Shown here piece after piece: positions 28,273-38,082 of a DNA stretch of 64,000 bases. Position 1 is the stretch's first letter, and each line of letters begins with the position of its first letter. The position numbers and the translations under genes were made by a program. Source of the DNA: Flammeovirgaceae bacterium. GTDB taxonomy: Bacteria; Bacteroidota; Bacteroidia; Cytophagales; Cyclobacteriaceae. The notes beneath the pieces were generated by a model. It was not told where the DNA came from. It saw only the letters and a list, made by a program, of their open reading frames with translations, and made no database searches. The stretch is taken from positions 124,001-188,000 of the forward strand of contig JADJRT010000001.1 in assembly GCA_016712035.1 (NCBI GenBank), given 5' to 3'.

Positions 28273-30402
28273 ATGAAAAAGTACACGCTGCTTATGCTCG
28301 CAATTCTGTTAGTTGGGACTTCCACTTTCGCACAGCAAAAACCCAAGCCAAAAGAAAAAGAAAAACCTCCTACTCAAAAAGAAATGGAGGAGATGATGAA
28401 AGAGGCGCAGAAAGAACTCGATAACATGAGTGAAGAGGATAAAAAGATGATGAAAGAGATGGGCATTAAAATCCCGTCCATGAAGGATGTGCCGCAGGTA
28501 ACTGACAAACAACTGGCCGATGCGTGGGAAAATGAAAATCTGATTGTTCCAAAAAAAGATATGGATAGAATAGCAGCCATACCAATAGCTGTAACCGATG
28601 GCCGTATGGGTGCATATATTACTTCCATTCAAAATAAAGCGGCCACACTGCTGAAACCGGAAGTAAAAAACATGGCAGATAAAATTTACACTTATATCAA
28701 ATCAAAAAGTAAAAACAGTGCTGAAGCAGGCAACATGGCCACAGGATTATGGATAGCCGGCAAGCCACAAATAGCTTATTACTCTTTGGGAAAAATTTGC
28801 ACAGATGACCCCACAAATACAGATAACCTCAGCAATTATGGCGCTATGCTGTCCATGTTTGGTGCACAGCAATTAGCTATTCCTATTCTTAATAATCTCA
28901 ATACAAAATTTCCCAAAAACAGCACCTTACTCAACAATCTTGGCCAGGCCTGGTTTGGACTGGGTGATATTACAAAAGCAGAAAAATATTTAGACAGCGT
29001 CATTCGAATATACGCTTATCATCCGCAGGCTACTTATACAAAATCCTTTATTGAAGAAAGCAAGGGCAATAAAACTGAAGCAATTAATCTTGTAAAAAAA
29101 TCAATTCTCCATTCTTATTCTAAAGAAAAAGAAGACCGCTTAAGCAAAATGGGGCATAAACTTACCGCTAAAGAAGTTTCTCTTCCCAAAAACACAAAAG
29201 CAGATCCATTAAATCTTGGTGGTTTTGCAGCACCACCGTTTCCAATGTCAGTTGATCAATGTATTGCAATGGAGCCTGTGTGGGCAGCTTACCACCAGCA
29301 ATTAGAAGCACAGGCAGCTGCTTTAAAACCCAGGTTGGAAGCTGCTTGGCAACTTACCACGGATATGCAGCAGAAAAGATCAAACGAAAATATTGCTATG
29401 GTAAAAGCATCTGTTAATGCAGGCAGTCCGCAGGGTGTGCTCACACTGGTACCAATGCATGCCAGTGCAGCATATCTCAAACAAAATGAAGTAATGGATG
29501 AATACAACCGCAAAATGGCAGCATTTGGGGAAAAAACAGCAGCATTTTTTACCGGAACAGCAGTGCAGTTAAAGAGAGACTATAATGCTACCATGGAAAA
29601 ACTACGTGAAGAAGATAATGAACAAACCGGAGAGGGTTTGCCAAACAAAGATTTTTGTCCCCGGTATAAAGAAGCCAGCGATAAATACCTGAACGCTTAT
29701 AACGGAGCCGTAGAATCGTTCTTTAAAGAACACCTGGAAATACAAAAAAAGTATCTGAATGAAACAACGCACTGGCAAATGTATTCTGAGTGGCCTGAAA
29801 AATTTGAAGCCCATAAACTGGAAGCCAAAATCGCATGGCTGGGTGCACTTATTCCTACATTTTCATTTGAATCAATAACTACATATAAATGTGCAATGTC
29901 GCCAATGGGAAAAACAGGCAAGCTTTCAAAGTTTGATGATGTGGCATGCCAGTACAATGATACCCTGAATTTAAAAATAATAAAGTTTACTAACAACTGC
30001 AGCCGCATGACCAGTGAATTTGATTTTTTGTTTCTAAACTATGTAAGAAAAGATGATTTTGAACGGGCAGAGGGTGATACATATATCAGCAGCACTTACA
30101 AAATAAGCGCTGAAGCTGGAAAAGATTTAAAAGCAGGCCCGCTGAAAGTGGAAGCCAAAGTTGGTGTGGGGATTGAAATTGAATTTGGACCCCAAGGCAC
30201 AGAGGATGTAACGCTAATTGGAGAAGTTAAAGTGGGTGCAGGTACAGGCATACTGGATGAGGACGATAAGTCGGGCTCACCAGGAATTGGTATTACAGGG
30301 AAAGATGCTTTCCCCACAACTGTGGAAGCGGGGCTGGAAGGTCGCATCAGCATCCTCAGTGGAAAATCAACTATAGAACCCTCCGGAATATTTAAAAAGT
30401 AA
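28273..30402 (+). CDS. Exported TPR protein of unknown function
   Basis: A 709-residue protein with a signal peptide (MKKYTLLMLAILLVGTSTFAQ). A highly charged Lys/Glu stretch follows (residues 22-75, KPKEKEKPPTQKEMEEMM), then helical repeats at about 140-300 (STLLNNLGQAWFGLGDITKA is a clear TPR), a helical middle (about 330-520) and a Gly/Val-rich C-terminus of likely beta structure (LKVEAKVGVGIEIEFG). It has no catalytic motif that I recognise. It is the first gene of a plus-strand run of signal-peptide proteins ending at 35043, with gaps of 9-38 bp, and probably the head of an operon. Divergent from the sensor kinase. Confidence 0.7.
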   Translation: MKKYTLLMLAILLVGTSTFAQQKPKPKEKEKPPTQKEMEEMMKEAQKELDNMSEEDKKMMKEMGIKIPSMKDVPQVTDKQLADAWENENLIVPKKDMDRIAAIPIAVTDGRMGAYITSIQNKAATLLKPEVKNMADKIYTYIKSKSKNSAEAGNMATGLWIAGKPQIAYYSLGKICTDDPTNTDNLSNYGAMLSMFGAQQLAIPILNNLNTKFPKNSTLLNNLGQAWFGLGDITKAEKYLDSVIRIYAYHPQATYTKSFIEESKGNKTEAINLVKKSILHSYSKEKEDRLSKMGHKLTAKEVSLPKNTKADPLNLGGFAAPPFPMSVDQCIAMEPVWAAYHQQLEAQAAALKPRLEAAWQLTTDMQQKRSNENIAMVKASVNAGSPQGVLTLVPMHASAAYLKQNEVMDEYNRKMAAFGEKTAAFFTGTAVQLKRDYNATMEKLREEDNEQTGEGLPNKDFCPRYKEASDKYLNAYNGAVESFFKEHLEIQKKYLNETTHWQMYSEWPEKFEAHKLEAKIAWLGALIPTFSFESITTYKCAMSPMGKTGKLSKFDDVACQYNDTLNLKIIKFTNNCSRMTSEFDFLFLNYVRKDDFERAEGDTYISSTYKISAEAGKDLKAGPLKVEAKVGVGIEIEFGPQGTEDVTLIGEVKVGAGTGILDEDDKSGSPGIGITGKDAFPTTVEAGLEGRISILSGKSTIEPSGIFKK

Positions 30403-30438
30403 CTTCTGAAGAAAAATGCAACAAATAAACCGGCACCA

Positions 30439-30664
30439 ATGAAATCAACTTTCTTGATTTGTAGCTTAATCATCTCAACTAGTATGATTTCTTTTGGCCA
30501 ACGCACCCAGCAGCAATCCATCGAAGAGAGTGAACTCGGTTGGTATAAGGTATACCATTTTAAAGGAGCAAAAGAAATCAAAAAATCAGAAACCCGGGTT
30601 TATACCATTGCCCAGTGAAACTGACAAGTATTATATCGGTAATATTAAAATTACAATAGATTAA
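30439..30664 (+). pseudogene. Internally deleted remnant of a paralogue of the following gene
   Basis: From ATG 30439 a signal peptide (MKSTFLICSLIISTSMISFG) and about 35 residues (ESELGWYKVYHFKGAKEIKK) run to a stop at 30616. One frame over, the last codons read SETDKYYIGNIKITID and stop at 30664. The end resembles the last residues of the next gene (VNVYISNIKITKD), and the start resembles its N-terminus around GWWQKLS. I read this as a gene of the same family that has lost some 550 internal residues and carries an indel near 30611. It may still code for a 59-residue exported peptide. Confidence 0.5.
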
Positions 30665-30673
30665 TAATCATTC

Positions 30674-32585
30674 ATGAAGAAAATAATATTAGTGTCCGTA
30701 CTACACCTTGTGTTATCCAATTCATTTGCGCAGCCAAACCCTAAGCAACATATTCAAGATAGTGTTATCGGTTGGTGGCAAAAATTATCAATACCAAAGC
30801 CTAAACCTCCTACCAAAACACAACCACTCACCATCGAACAGCAAAAACACTTAGTGAATATTATTGAATGGATGCAGAGAAGCTATACTCCTATTGGAGG
30901 AATCGGAACTTACAAGCTAAAGTTTTACAACTCAAAAGACCCCGATTATAACCCCTTTGCTTATGGAGTTGAATTTAGGGTATGGAATGTAAGTTTTGCC
31001 CCACCGTGGCTAGAGGCCAATGGCAACTTTATACCGGTTAGTGAAGAGTATACACGCTATGATATAAACGCTAATGGTATTCCGGGAAGTTATCCAATCT
31101 CTTTTATTAATACAACCACGCAATACGTGTTTATCTGGCCACCCAATAGTTACGGTGTAAACGGCAATTTAGCAAGAGAAACAAGTCTTACCGATAATCC
31201 GAATACGCGTAAATTCATTACCCGAGTGAATGAGTATAATACCGTGTTTCTGGCTCCTGAAAATAAACTTCCCTTTATTCCTGTATCTAAAGGTCAGCTA
31301 CTTCAATTTGCGGAAGCAGCGGTAGACAAAGAGATACAAAGAAAGAAAATTGCTATTGAAGGAAAATGGCCCGGTAATATCAAAGCACAAAATGAAGCCT
31401 TTGAATATGAGAGGAGAAAATTGGAGAAGACCCGTATTGCAATTCAAAATCTAAAAGAGAAATACAAAAATTCGCTGAATGAACATGCGATTATACATGA
31501 CATGCAACCCACCCTTGCAACTTTTGATGGATACATGGACCCCTTTGAAATAAAACCAATTGAACAAACCAATAAAGTTTATTTTCCGATTTACATGATA
31601 GATTCCTCCGTATTGGAAAAATGCAAAGGCAATCAGCCTCAATGGATCGCGGTAAGCTTTCCGTATACCACCAAAGAAGATGGGAATCAGGAGTATGAAA
31701 TGTACCGATCTTTAATGGAGCATTTCAATTACGAATACGTCCAGGATTACTTTTTAACCCAGATAAAATAAACGGTGTAAGTTATAAACCGGTCAATCCG
31801 AGCTACTTATTGCAACCCTGGAAGGATTCAGCAGAAAGAGCTACAGACAAAATCCGGGCTCCATCAATACCCTATCAGGTTCTACTTATTTTTTCGATGA
31901 CTTTACCAAAAATGCAGTAGGTAGTAACCCGGCAGGTTGGTATTTTTCAACGTCTGGTAAACATGCATTAGTTACCGTAGTAAAAGATAAGCCGGGTAAA
32001 TGGGTGCAACTTGGGTATAACAATCCCTTGTCATCACCCTTAATGAAGACACCCTTGCCGCAGAACTTTACCCTGGACTATGATATTGCAACAAGTTCCT
32101 TTTCATCTTCTTCCGGGGGTTCGATAACATTATACCTGAGCACGTTTCCTCTGAATAAAGATGGAACTGAAAATAAAAGTGGCAATGGAACAGCAATCAC
32201 GGTAACGATAACAGCAGGTAACGAAGCTGATTACATCAATAACAATTACAGGGGTGAATCTAAAATTGAAATACATGCCAAGCCAAGAGTGAATGTTGAA
32301 AACAATTCAGAGGGCATTTATTTCACTTCCCAGGTGCTGGACTTTACAAATAACAAAACCAACTCACATGTAACGTTTCAACTAAAGAATGGCAAATTAA
32401 AATTATTCCTGAATGAAAAGCTGATTGCACTCTCTGACAACTTTAAAATGGCGTATGGAAAGGCCTGTACTAGTTGCGACTTGCCTAGCAACAGTATGTT
32501 TAACACCATCAGCTGGAAAAACACTACAAATAATTATGATCATGTAAACGTGTATATCAGCAATATTAAAATTACCAAAGATTAA
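30674..32585 (+). CDS. Exported two-domain protein with LamG-like end (two frameshifts)
   Basis: Two open segments (30674-31771 and 32004-32585) join when a T is added at 31751-31755 and an A at 31849-31852, giving about 637 residues. The bridge reads NPDKINGVSYKPVNPSYL, then NPGSINTLSG, then STYFFDDFTKNAVGSNPAGW. The signal peptide is MKKIILVSVLHLVLSNSFAQ. The N-terminal domain (about 25-370) contains HLVNIIEWMQRSYTPIGGIG. The C-terminal domain (about 395-637) looks like a jelly-roll/LamG domain, as found at the N-terminus of some OmpA-like proteins (LPQNFTLDYDIATS, HVTFQLKNGKLKLFLN). The function is unknown. It is the third member of the exported-protein run. Confidence 0.65.
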
Positions 32586-32611
32586 AATACAACGACTTAA
32601 ACCAAACCATT

Positions 32612-33127
32612 ATGAAAACACTAATTTTTCTATTACTTCTTACACCATTCATTAGTCTCTCACAAAAAACAGATGTCTATGTCAAGCTCACCGATGCCAA
32701 GGGCCAGCAAATAAAAGGGGATGCCGTTGTAAAAGGCTTTGAAAGGTGGATAGGAGCAACTACGATAAGTTCGGGCGGTAAAAATAATACTGAACTTAGT
32801 TTTACGATGCCCGTAAGCGGTGCCTCTGCAGATTTGAAAAGAACTCTGGCTACTGGGGAGTTACTTTTAAATGGACAGGTTAGTGTTCTTTCACCGAATC
32901 AAACCACAGGTAGCCCGGTTATTTCATACACTATTAAAATGGAGAACGTGGCTGTAACATTTTGCAACGAAGAGCTAGGCTGCAATAATATACTAAGTAC
33001 GACTGTAAACCTGCGTGCATCGCGCATTGGCTGGACCTATTATCAACTTGACAGAACGGGAGCAATGTCAGTCTCTAAGAAATTTGGATGGGATGCTGAT
33101 AAGCAATCGGAATGGACTACCTACTGA
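32612..33127 (+). CDS. Hcp-like (type VI tube fold) protein with signal peptide
   Basis: A 171-residue protein. After a signal peptide (MKTLIFLLLLTPFISLSQ) the remainder follows the Hcp pattern: VYVKLTDAKGQQIKGDA at the first strands, ELSFTMPVSGASADLKRTLA matching the segment before the helix of Hcp, VISYTIKMENVAV, and an end of VNLRASRIGWTYYQLDRTG plus KKFGWDADK, like the VDY...YGWN end of Hcp1. Hcp forms stacked hexameric rings that are the tube of type VI secretion systems and is normally made without a signal peptide. Its export here, and the absence of other type VI genes, make a periplasmic or extracellular role likely. Spacing to both neighbours is under 40 bp. Confidence 0.72.
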   Translation: MKTLIFLLLLTPFISLSQKTDVYVKLTDAKGQQIKGDAVVKGFERWIGATTISSGGKNNTELSFTMPVSGASADLKRTLATGELLLNGQVSVLSPNQTTGSPVISYTIKMENVAVTFCNEELGCNNILSTTVNLRASRIGWTYYQLDRTGAMSVSKKFGWDADKQSEWTTY

Positions 33128-33165
33128 TATATCTTCGAAGGAAATCAAGACTTCTAATTATTAAT

Positions 33166-35043
33166 ATGAAAAGTATACTTCTATTCGGCTTGCTTTGCGT
33201 TACTGTGACAGGAGCCCATGCCCAGAAAAAACTTACCCTTGTTACAAAATCTGCTTTAACAGGAATTGGTTTGCCTAAGGACAGCAAACAAGATAGTAGA
33301 ATATTGAGTGTGGCCGCAGCAGCTACACTACTGGAAATGGAAAGTGACAAGGCCAATACCAAACTGCAAAACACCGAAGTGCTGGTATTGCCTCCGGCTT
33401 CATTAAATAAGTTTAATAAGGACTCACTTGTTAAACGGATAACGGCTCAAAGCTGGAAAATTACTCGTAACGAAGACAATAACTATTTATGGCTCCAGAA
33501 AGACAAGCGGGTTGTCATTGCCTATTTTGCTATGAACACAAAGCAGACGGATCTCTACCTTGCAGAAGCCATTTCATTACAGGTTCCTCCTACCCAAGGA
33601 ATCAATACTGTCAGTAATCAATCCTCCACGCAAACTATCGTTCAGCCTGCTACGCCACCGGTCAATCAAGCAACCAAATCGCAAAACTCACAGCCAATTT
33701 CTCAGGCCACCAACAATCTTTCGATCGTTGGCTCATGGGGAAAATCAAACAACGTAAGTCAGGTGAACAATCGGTTCGGGACGTATAGTTATATTAAATA
33801 CCAATACACATTTAATTCAAACGGCACATACAACTTTGCAGGCAAAAATTACAGCGAGCAATACGATGAGACTTTATTAACAAAAGAAAGTGGCACTTAT
33901 ATGATAGATGCAAATAAACTAACCATTATCCCTCAAAGCAGTGTGATCGAAGCGTGGAGTAAAAAGGGTGGTGCTGATAATTGGAATCTACTTAAGTCAA
34001 GTCAGAATAGAACACTAGAAAAAACAACGTATCAAATCTCAGTAGTTGAACGAAACCTTGTGTTACAGACCGCTAAAGAAACAGAACGTGATGGCCGCTT
34101 CAGTAACGGAAATTCTTATTCGTATGGACCTCCAGAGACCTTCACCGCCATTCAATTACCGGGGACGGAAGTACCTCAAAATCAAAAAGCAGAAACCATA
34201 ACTCCAACATTGAGCACCGGATTCAAATTTACAAGTACAAATTTTGATGATGGATGGGTGAGCACCGTACAGGAAGATTGGATACAGGTAACAAAAGGAA
34301 ATACAAAAGTGCTAATTCATTATCCCAATAAGAATGCGGATGCTTACAATTCCGTGCTCATGGATGGATTAAAAAATGCCTGGAATATTTTGGTAGCTCC
34401 AAAATACAGTAGTGCCAGTAATTTTGAATTTAAACCAATCAGTAGTTGGCAATCAATCGAGTTTGCCGAAGCCGATGCTGTAGAAAAAACAACCGGCAAA
34501 TCAGTTCATGTTGTATTATTCAAAATGAATTATTCAAATGGGAGTGGGAAATACCTGGAGTTTATAACGCCTGATAAAAAAACCTTCGAACAGGAATTTG
34601 GCCCTTACCATGAAACTTCCTATGGCTGGGAAAAAGTTGAAGCCATGGCTAACTATAATAAGTTTGCAGTAGCAGCCACGGATCTTACTGGTAAATGGAC
34701 AAACAATTTTTCCGGAACACAGCAATATGTGAATGCCTACACGGGTGCCAGTGCCGGAATGGACACTCATTCATCCAATCAGAATTTTGAGTTTAGTCCA
34801 CAGAATACGTACAAATGGGACCTCAGTGTTGCCAGCGGTTTTGTGGGTAGTATTAAATTTCAAAGCGTAAAATCAAGTGGTCAGTTTTCGTTGCCTAATA
34901 ACTGGCAGATAAACTTTTCTGATCTCGAGGGAAAACCAAAAACTTACAATGCATTTTTTTCCTGCATCAAAGGATTCCGGATATTAATGCTTGAAGATGC
35001 TGGTTACCCAACCGGCTACACAGGCTATGCCAAAGTTGAGTAA
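33166..35043 (+). CDS. Large exported protein sharing a C-terminal domain with the gene at 24045
   Basis: A 625-residue protein. I start at ATG 33166 (MKSILLFGLLCVTVTGAHAQ) because it gives a signal peptide. Residues about 25-140 form an N-terminal domain (SRILSVAAAATLLEMESDK). A Gln/Thr/Pro linker (145-195) follows, then a lipocalin-like block with IVGSWGKSNN and YKYTFNSNGTY-type strands. The C-terminal 270 residues (STNFDDGWVSTVQEDWIQVT, EADAVEKTTGKS, VEAMANYNKFAV, YTGASAGMDTHSSNQNF, GYAKVE) match the C-terminus of 24045-25409 motif by motif. The function is unknown. It closes the exported-protein operon and is convergent with the patatin gene. Confidence 0.7.
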   Translation: MKSILLFGLLCVTVTGAHAQKKLTLVTKSALTGIGLPKDSKQDSRILSVAAAATLLEMESDKANTKLQNTEVLVLPPASLNKFNKDSLVKRITAQSWKITRNEDNNYLWLQKDKRVVIAYFAMNTKQTDLYLAEAISLQVPPTQGINTVSNQSSTQTIVQPATPPVNQATKSQNSQPISQATNNLSIVGSWGKSNNVSQVNNRFGTYSYIKYQYTFNSNGTYNFAGKNYSEQYDETLLTKESGTYMIDANKLTIIPQSSVIEAWSKKGGADNWNLLKSSQNRTLEKTTYQISVVERNLVLQTAKETERDGRFSNGNSYSYGPPETFTAIQLPGTEVPQNQKAETITPTLSTGFKFTSTNFDDGWVSTVQEDWIQVTKGNTKVLIHYPNKNADAYNSVLMDGLKNAWNILVAPKYSSASNFEFKPISSWQSIEFAEADAVEKTTGKSVHVVLFKMNYSNGSGKYLEFITPDKKTFEQEFGPYHETSYGWEKVEAMANYNKFAVAATDLTGKWTNNFSGTQQYVNAYTGASAGMDTHSSNQNFEFSPQNTYKWDLSVASGFVGSIKFQSVKSSGQFSLPNNWQINFSDLEGKPKTYNAFFSCIKGFRILMLEDAGYPTGYTGYAKVE

Positions 35044-35053
35044 TTAAATTACC

Positions 35054-35072
35054 ACTCCCTTTATGAGGGAAC
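35054..35072. terminator. Weak hairpin between convergent genes
   Basis: TCCCT TTATG AGGGA lies between the ends of the exported protein and the patatin gene. The stem is only five base pairs and there is no strong T-tract, so a terminator role is tentative. Confidence 0.3.
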
Positions 35073-35073
35073 A

Positions 35074-37403
35074 TCAAAGATTAAATCCTATGCTAAAAAA
35101 ACCCCGCACCTTATCAACTTGCGGATCTTTTGATACTGAAACCTGAATGGGTCCCAGCAAAGACATATAACTGGCTGTAAGACCGAACCCAAATTGGTAA
35201 AATGCCGAATCATTTACTTCTTCAGAAAAATGAAAATCGGTTAACGTGCTCCAGAAATCTTTTGCGTCATGCCCGGCTGCAAGCAAATTTATGGCTGGTG
35301 TTAAGTATGTGTTCTTTGCTATTTCTGTTTGTACCTTAACTCCGCCCATGAATACCTGCGGCACGGCTAACTCACCATCCTTCAATCCCATAAAAACAAA
35401 ACTATTAGGCCTTGGCCGTTGTAACTGGCCACCCACCGATATAAAATCGCCTGCGCCCACGGTGTATGCCGAATATTTATTCTCTGAGGTAAACACCTCT
35501 TGCGTTAAACCTATCTGCCCTACAATCTGCAAAACAACTCCTTTCCTGATCTCTATATTCCTTTGAGCTCTCAGGTTAAATCGAAGATAAGGTTGCACCC
35601 GTCCGCTCTGGAAGGTATTGAATGTGGTGTCCGGAAAAGTAAAATACAATTGTGCATCAAATGGATTGCTAAAATTTGCTTTCGCTTCTATGCTTATCCA
35701 TTTGCCTCGGGTAGGAAAGTAAACAAGATCTGTCGTATTAATCTGATATTGAAGTTTAGCTCCCAGAGTTTGAAAGTTATATTCAATAATTTCTATCGGG
35801 TCAGGACTTGATTCCGTACGCGGATCCACTTTTGGTTTTAGCTGTGTGTTTTGCCAAAGCAATCCAAAGCCCCAGAAGCTTTCCTTATTGATTGATTGGT
35901 TTAGCTGCGTTGAGATGCCCAAATACCTATTGAGAATGTTAGGAATGGGAGTACCCTCAATATACGTATTCATCAATAGTCGCTCCGCATATACTTCCGT
36001 ATGATGCCACCAGCGCGACTTGTTGCCGGTATAATAAAAGTAGTTTAGCCTGGCTTTAGGATTTTCGGCCAAGTCAAGAGTGCCAACCAATCTTGATGAG
36101 CGCAAGAGCCAATTGCGTTTCGTGAAATTAAGAATCAAACCTGCACCCCGATCGGTATCGAAGTGAACAGCAAATTTAACTGCGTTGGTTGGCTTTTCTG
36201 TTGCCCGCAAGGTTAACGCAGTAGATGCAGTGTCCCCATCAATAGTATAACTTATTTTATCAAATAGCCGCGTGCCCAACAAATTGTGTACACTATTTGA
36301 AATTTGACTATTGGTCACCCGATCACCAACCCGCCAGCCAAATTTCTCCAGTGCCAAATCCTGATTAAGTTTACTTATTCCTTCTGTGGTGATTTTTTCA
36401 AGCGAATACCGCAAAGATCTTTGACTTGCGGGTTGCCATTGACGACCCGGATATTTCTTTAGTCGATTTGCCAGTTCTACAAGTTGCGGCATTACTGCCT
36501 TTACGGCTGTATCGCCACTCTGCATCATAGAAGCTCCCTGTTCAAAATCCATGGTGCCATATTTTAAATGCGAAAACACATCAACAAAAATATCGCTGTT
36601 AGCTCTTTCCTTTTCATAACTAAGGTTACTGGCAAGAAAAGTTGTTTGAATCAACAACTGGGCGGCTGAGGTTAACTCATCTTCTCTCATTAATCCACCG
36701 CCTACATCTACGGCAATAATAAAGTCTGCCCCCATCTGCCTGCAATACTCTACAGGTAGATTTACATACACCCCTCCGTCTACCAACAACCGGCCCTCCA
36801 TGCGCACCGGAGCAAAAACAGTAGGAATTGACATACTCGCACGCACAGCCGAGGCAAGACTACCTTTGCGCAATACCACGGGTTCGCCTTTCACTATATC
36901 CGCAGCTACGCATAAAAAAGGAGTAGGCAGTTTATCAAAATTCGTAATCGTGTTTACCGGAAAAAAGAGCGAAGCCAAAAGCTCTTCAATATTTTGTCCT
37001 ACAACCATGCCCAAAGGCAATTGTGGTTTTAACCCATTTAGCGGAAGCTCATAAATGTAACGACCGAATTCATCCTTCTCTTCAATATTGATTTCGTCAA
37101 AAGAAACTGAATTAGAAAAAGACTAGTCCAATGAATAGCTTGGGTGATGGAATCAATTTGATGGGCCGAATAGCCAGAAGCATATAAGGCGCCAACCACC
37201 GAGCCCATACTCGTGCCCGCAATATAATCGGGCACAATCCCCAATGAATCCAGGACCTGAAGAATCCGCACGTGTGCAATACCTTTTGCTCCACCGCCAC
37301 TAAGAACCAATCCAATTTTTGGTCGCTGCGATTGGGCATAAACTGGTTTTGCTATAATGATCAACAACAAGCTAATAAGGGCGAATACTGAACTTTTATT
37401 CAT
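35074..37403 (-). CDS. Patatin-like phospholipase with BamA/TamA-type barrel (frameshifted)
   Basis: About 776 residues after adding one base to the A-run at 37116-37120. The restored bridge reads SLFSNSVSFDEINIEEKD. The signal peptide (MNKSSVFALISLLLIIIAKP) is followed by a patatin domain with GLVLSGGGAKGIAH (oxyanion hole), GTSMGS (GXSXG nucleophile Ser) and, in the second part, DGGVYVNLPVEY with the catalytic Asp. A POTRA-like segment (about 320-400) and a 16-strand Omp85-type barrel ending MSLLGPIQVSVSKDPQVDKV and GFFSIGFNL follow. Such proteins (PlpD/type Vd-like) hydrolyse phospholipids at the outer membrane. It is convergent with the exported-protein operon. Confidence 0.88.
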
Positions 37404-37460
37404 GTACGAATCTAAAAATCGGGCAAAGATACGGCAGGATTACTATACTCTATTGTGAAA

Positions 37461-37478
37461 ATCCCCTTTTTGGGGGAT
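37461..37478. repeat. ATCCCC/GGGGAT hairpin
   Basis: A perfect six-base stem with loop TTTTTG, in the divergent gap between the patatin gene and the lipoprotein at 37532. It resembles the hairpin at 28180-28194 in sequence and in position, 54 bp before the plus-strand start. Confidence 0.45.
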
Positions 37479-37531
37479 GGTACTTTTAAATTGGTTAGCT
37501 TTATTTGTTGCACAAACCCAATCCTACTTCT

Positions 37532-38068
37532 ATGAAAAAAACAAACCGCCTCTCCCATTATTTAATTCCAATTTGCTGCCTTCTCTTTGCCTGTGGAGGC
37601 TCGAAAGATTCAAAAGATACCGATAGTGGCTTTAGCTTCAGCGCCTCGGCCGGTGTAAAGATGGATATTAACACGGGCACGAAAACCAGTTATTCAGGAT
37701 TTGCTATTGATGAAATTTACATTGTCGATAGCGAAGACAAAGAGCTTTCATCAAATGAAGTTCCTATCGACACCAAATTCTCTATTGTTTATCAGGGAAT
37801 CGAAAACTACACACTAAAGGAAGGCAAAGCTTTTCCGGGTCTTTCGCTGCAAGTTACGGATGCCACCGGGGCTTACATCTTAAATGAAGCCGATTTACTC
37901 GCTTCGTATACAGATGGATTTTCAGAAGAAGATGCCTCGGTTATGCGAGGTTCCGTTACTATTGGCGAACCAATGGTTTCCGGTGCTACGTATCATTGTA
38001 AAATGCGGGTGTTCGACAAAAACAGCGATGCCGAAATTATTTCGGAACTGGATTTTAAAGTAAAATAA
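37532..38068 (+). CDS. Lipoprotein of unknown function
   Basis: A 178-residue protein. I start at ATG 37532 because MKKTNRLSHYLIPICCLLFACGG is a lipoprotein signal with the Cys of LFAC lipidated; an in-frame start at 37505 adds residues without one. The mature protein is acidic and Ser/Asp-rich at first (SKDSKDTDSG) and then of beta character (FAIDEIYIVDSEDKELSS, ATYHCKMRVFDKNSDAEI). No family is recognised. It is probably anchored in the envelope. It is convergent with the second response regulator gene (14 bp apart). Confidence 0.7.
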   Translation: MKKTNRLSHYLIPICCLLFACGGSKDSKDTDSGFSFSASAGVKMDINTGTKTSYSGFAIDEIYIVDSEDKELSSNEVPIDTKFSIVYQGIENYTLKEGKAFPGLSLQVTDATGAYILNEADLLASYTDGFSEEDASVMRGSVTIGEPMVSGATYHCKMRVFDKNSDAEIISELDFKVK

Positions 38069-38082
38069 TTTAACCAATTAGC

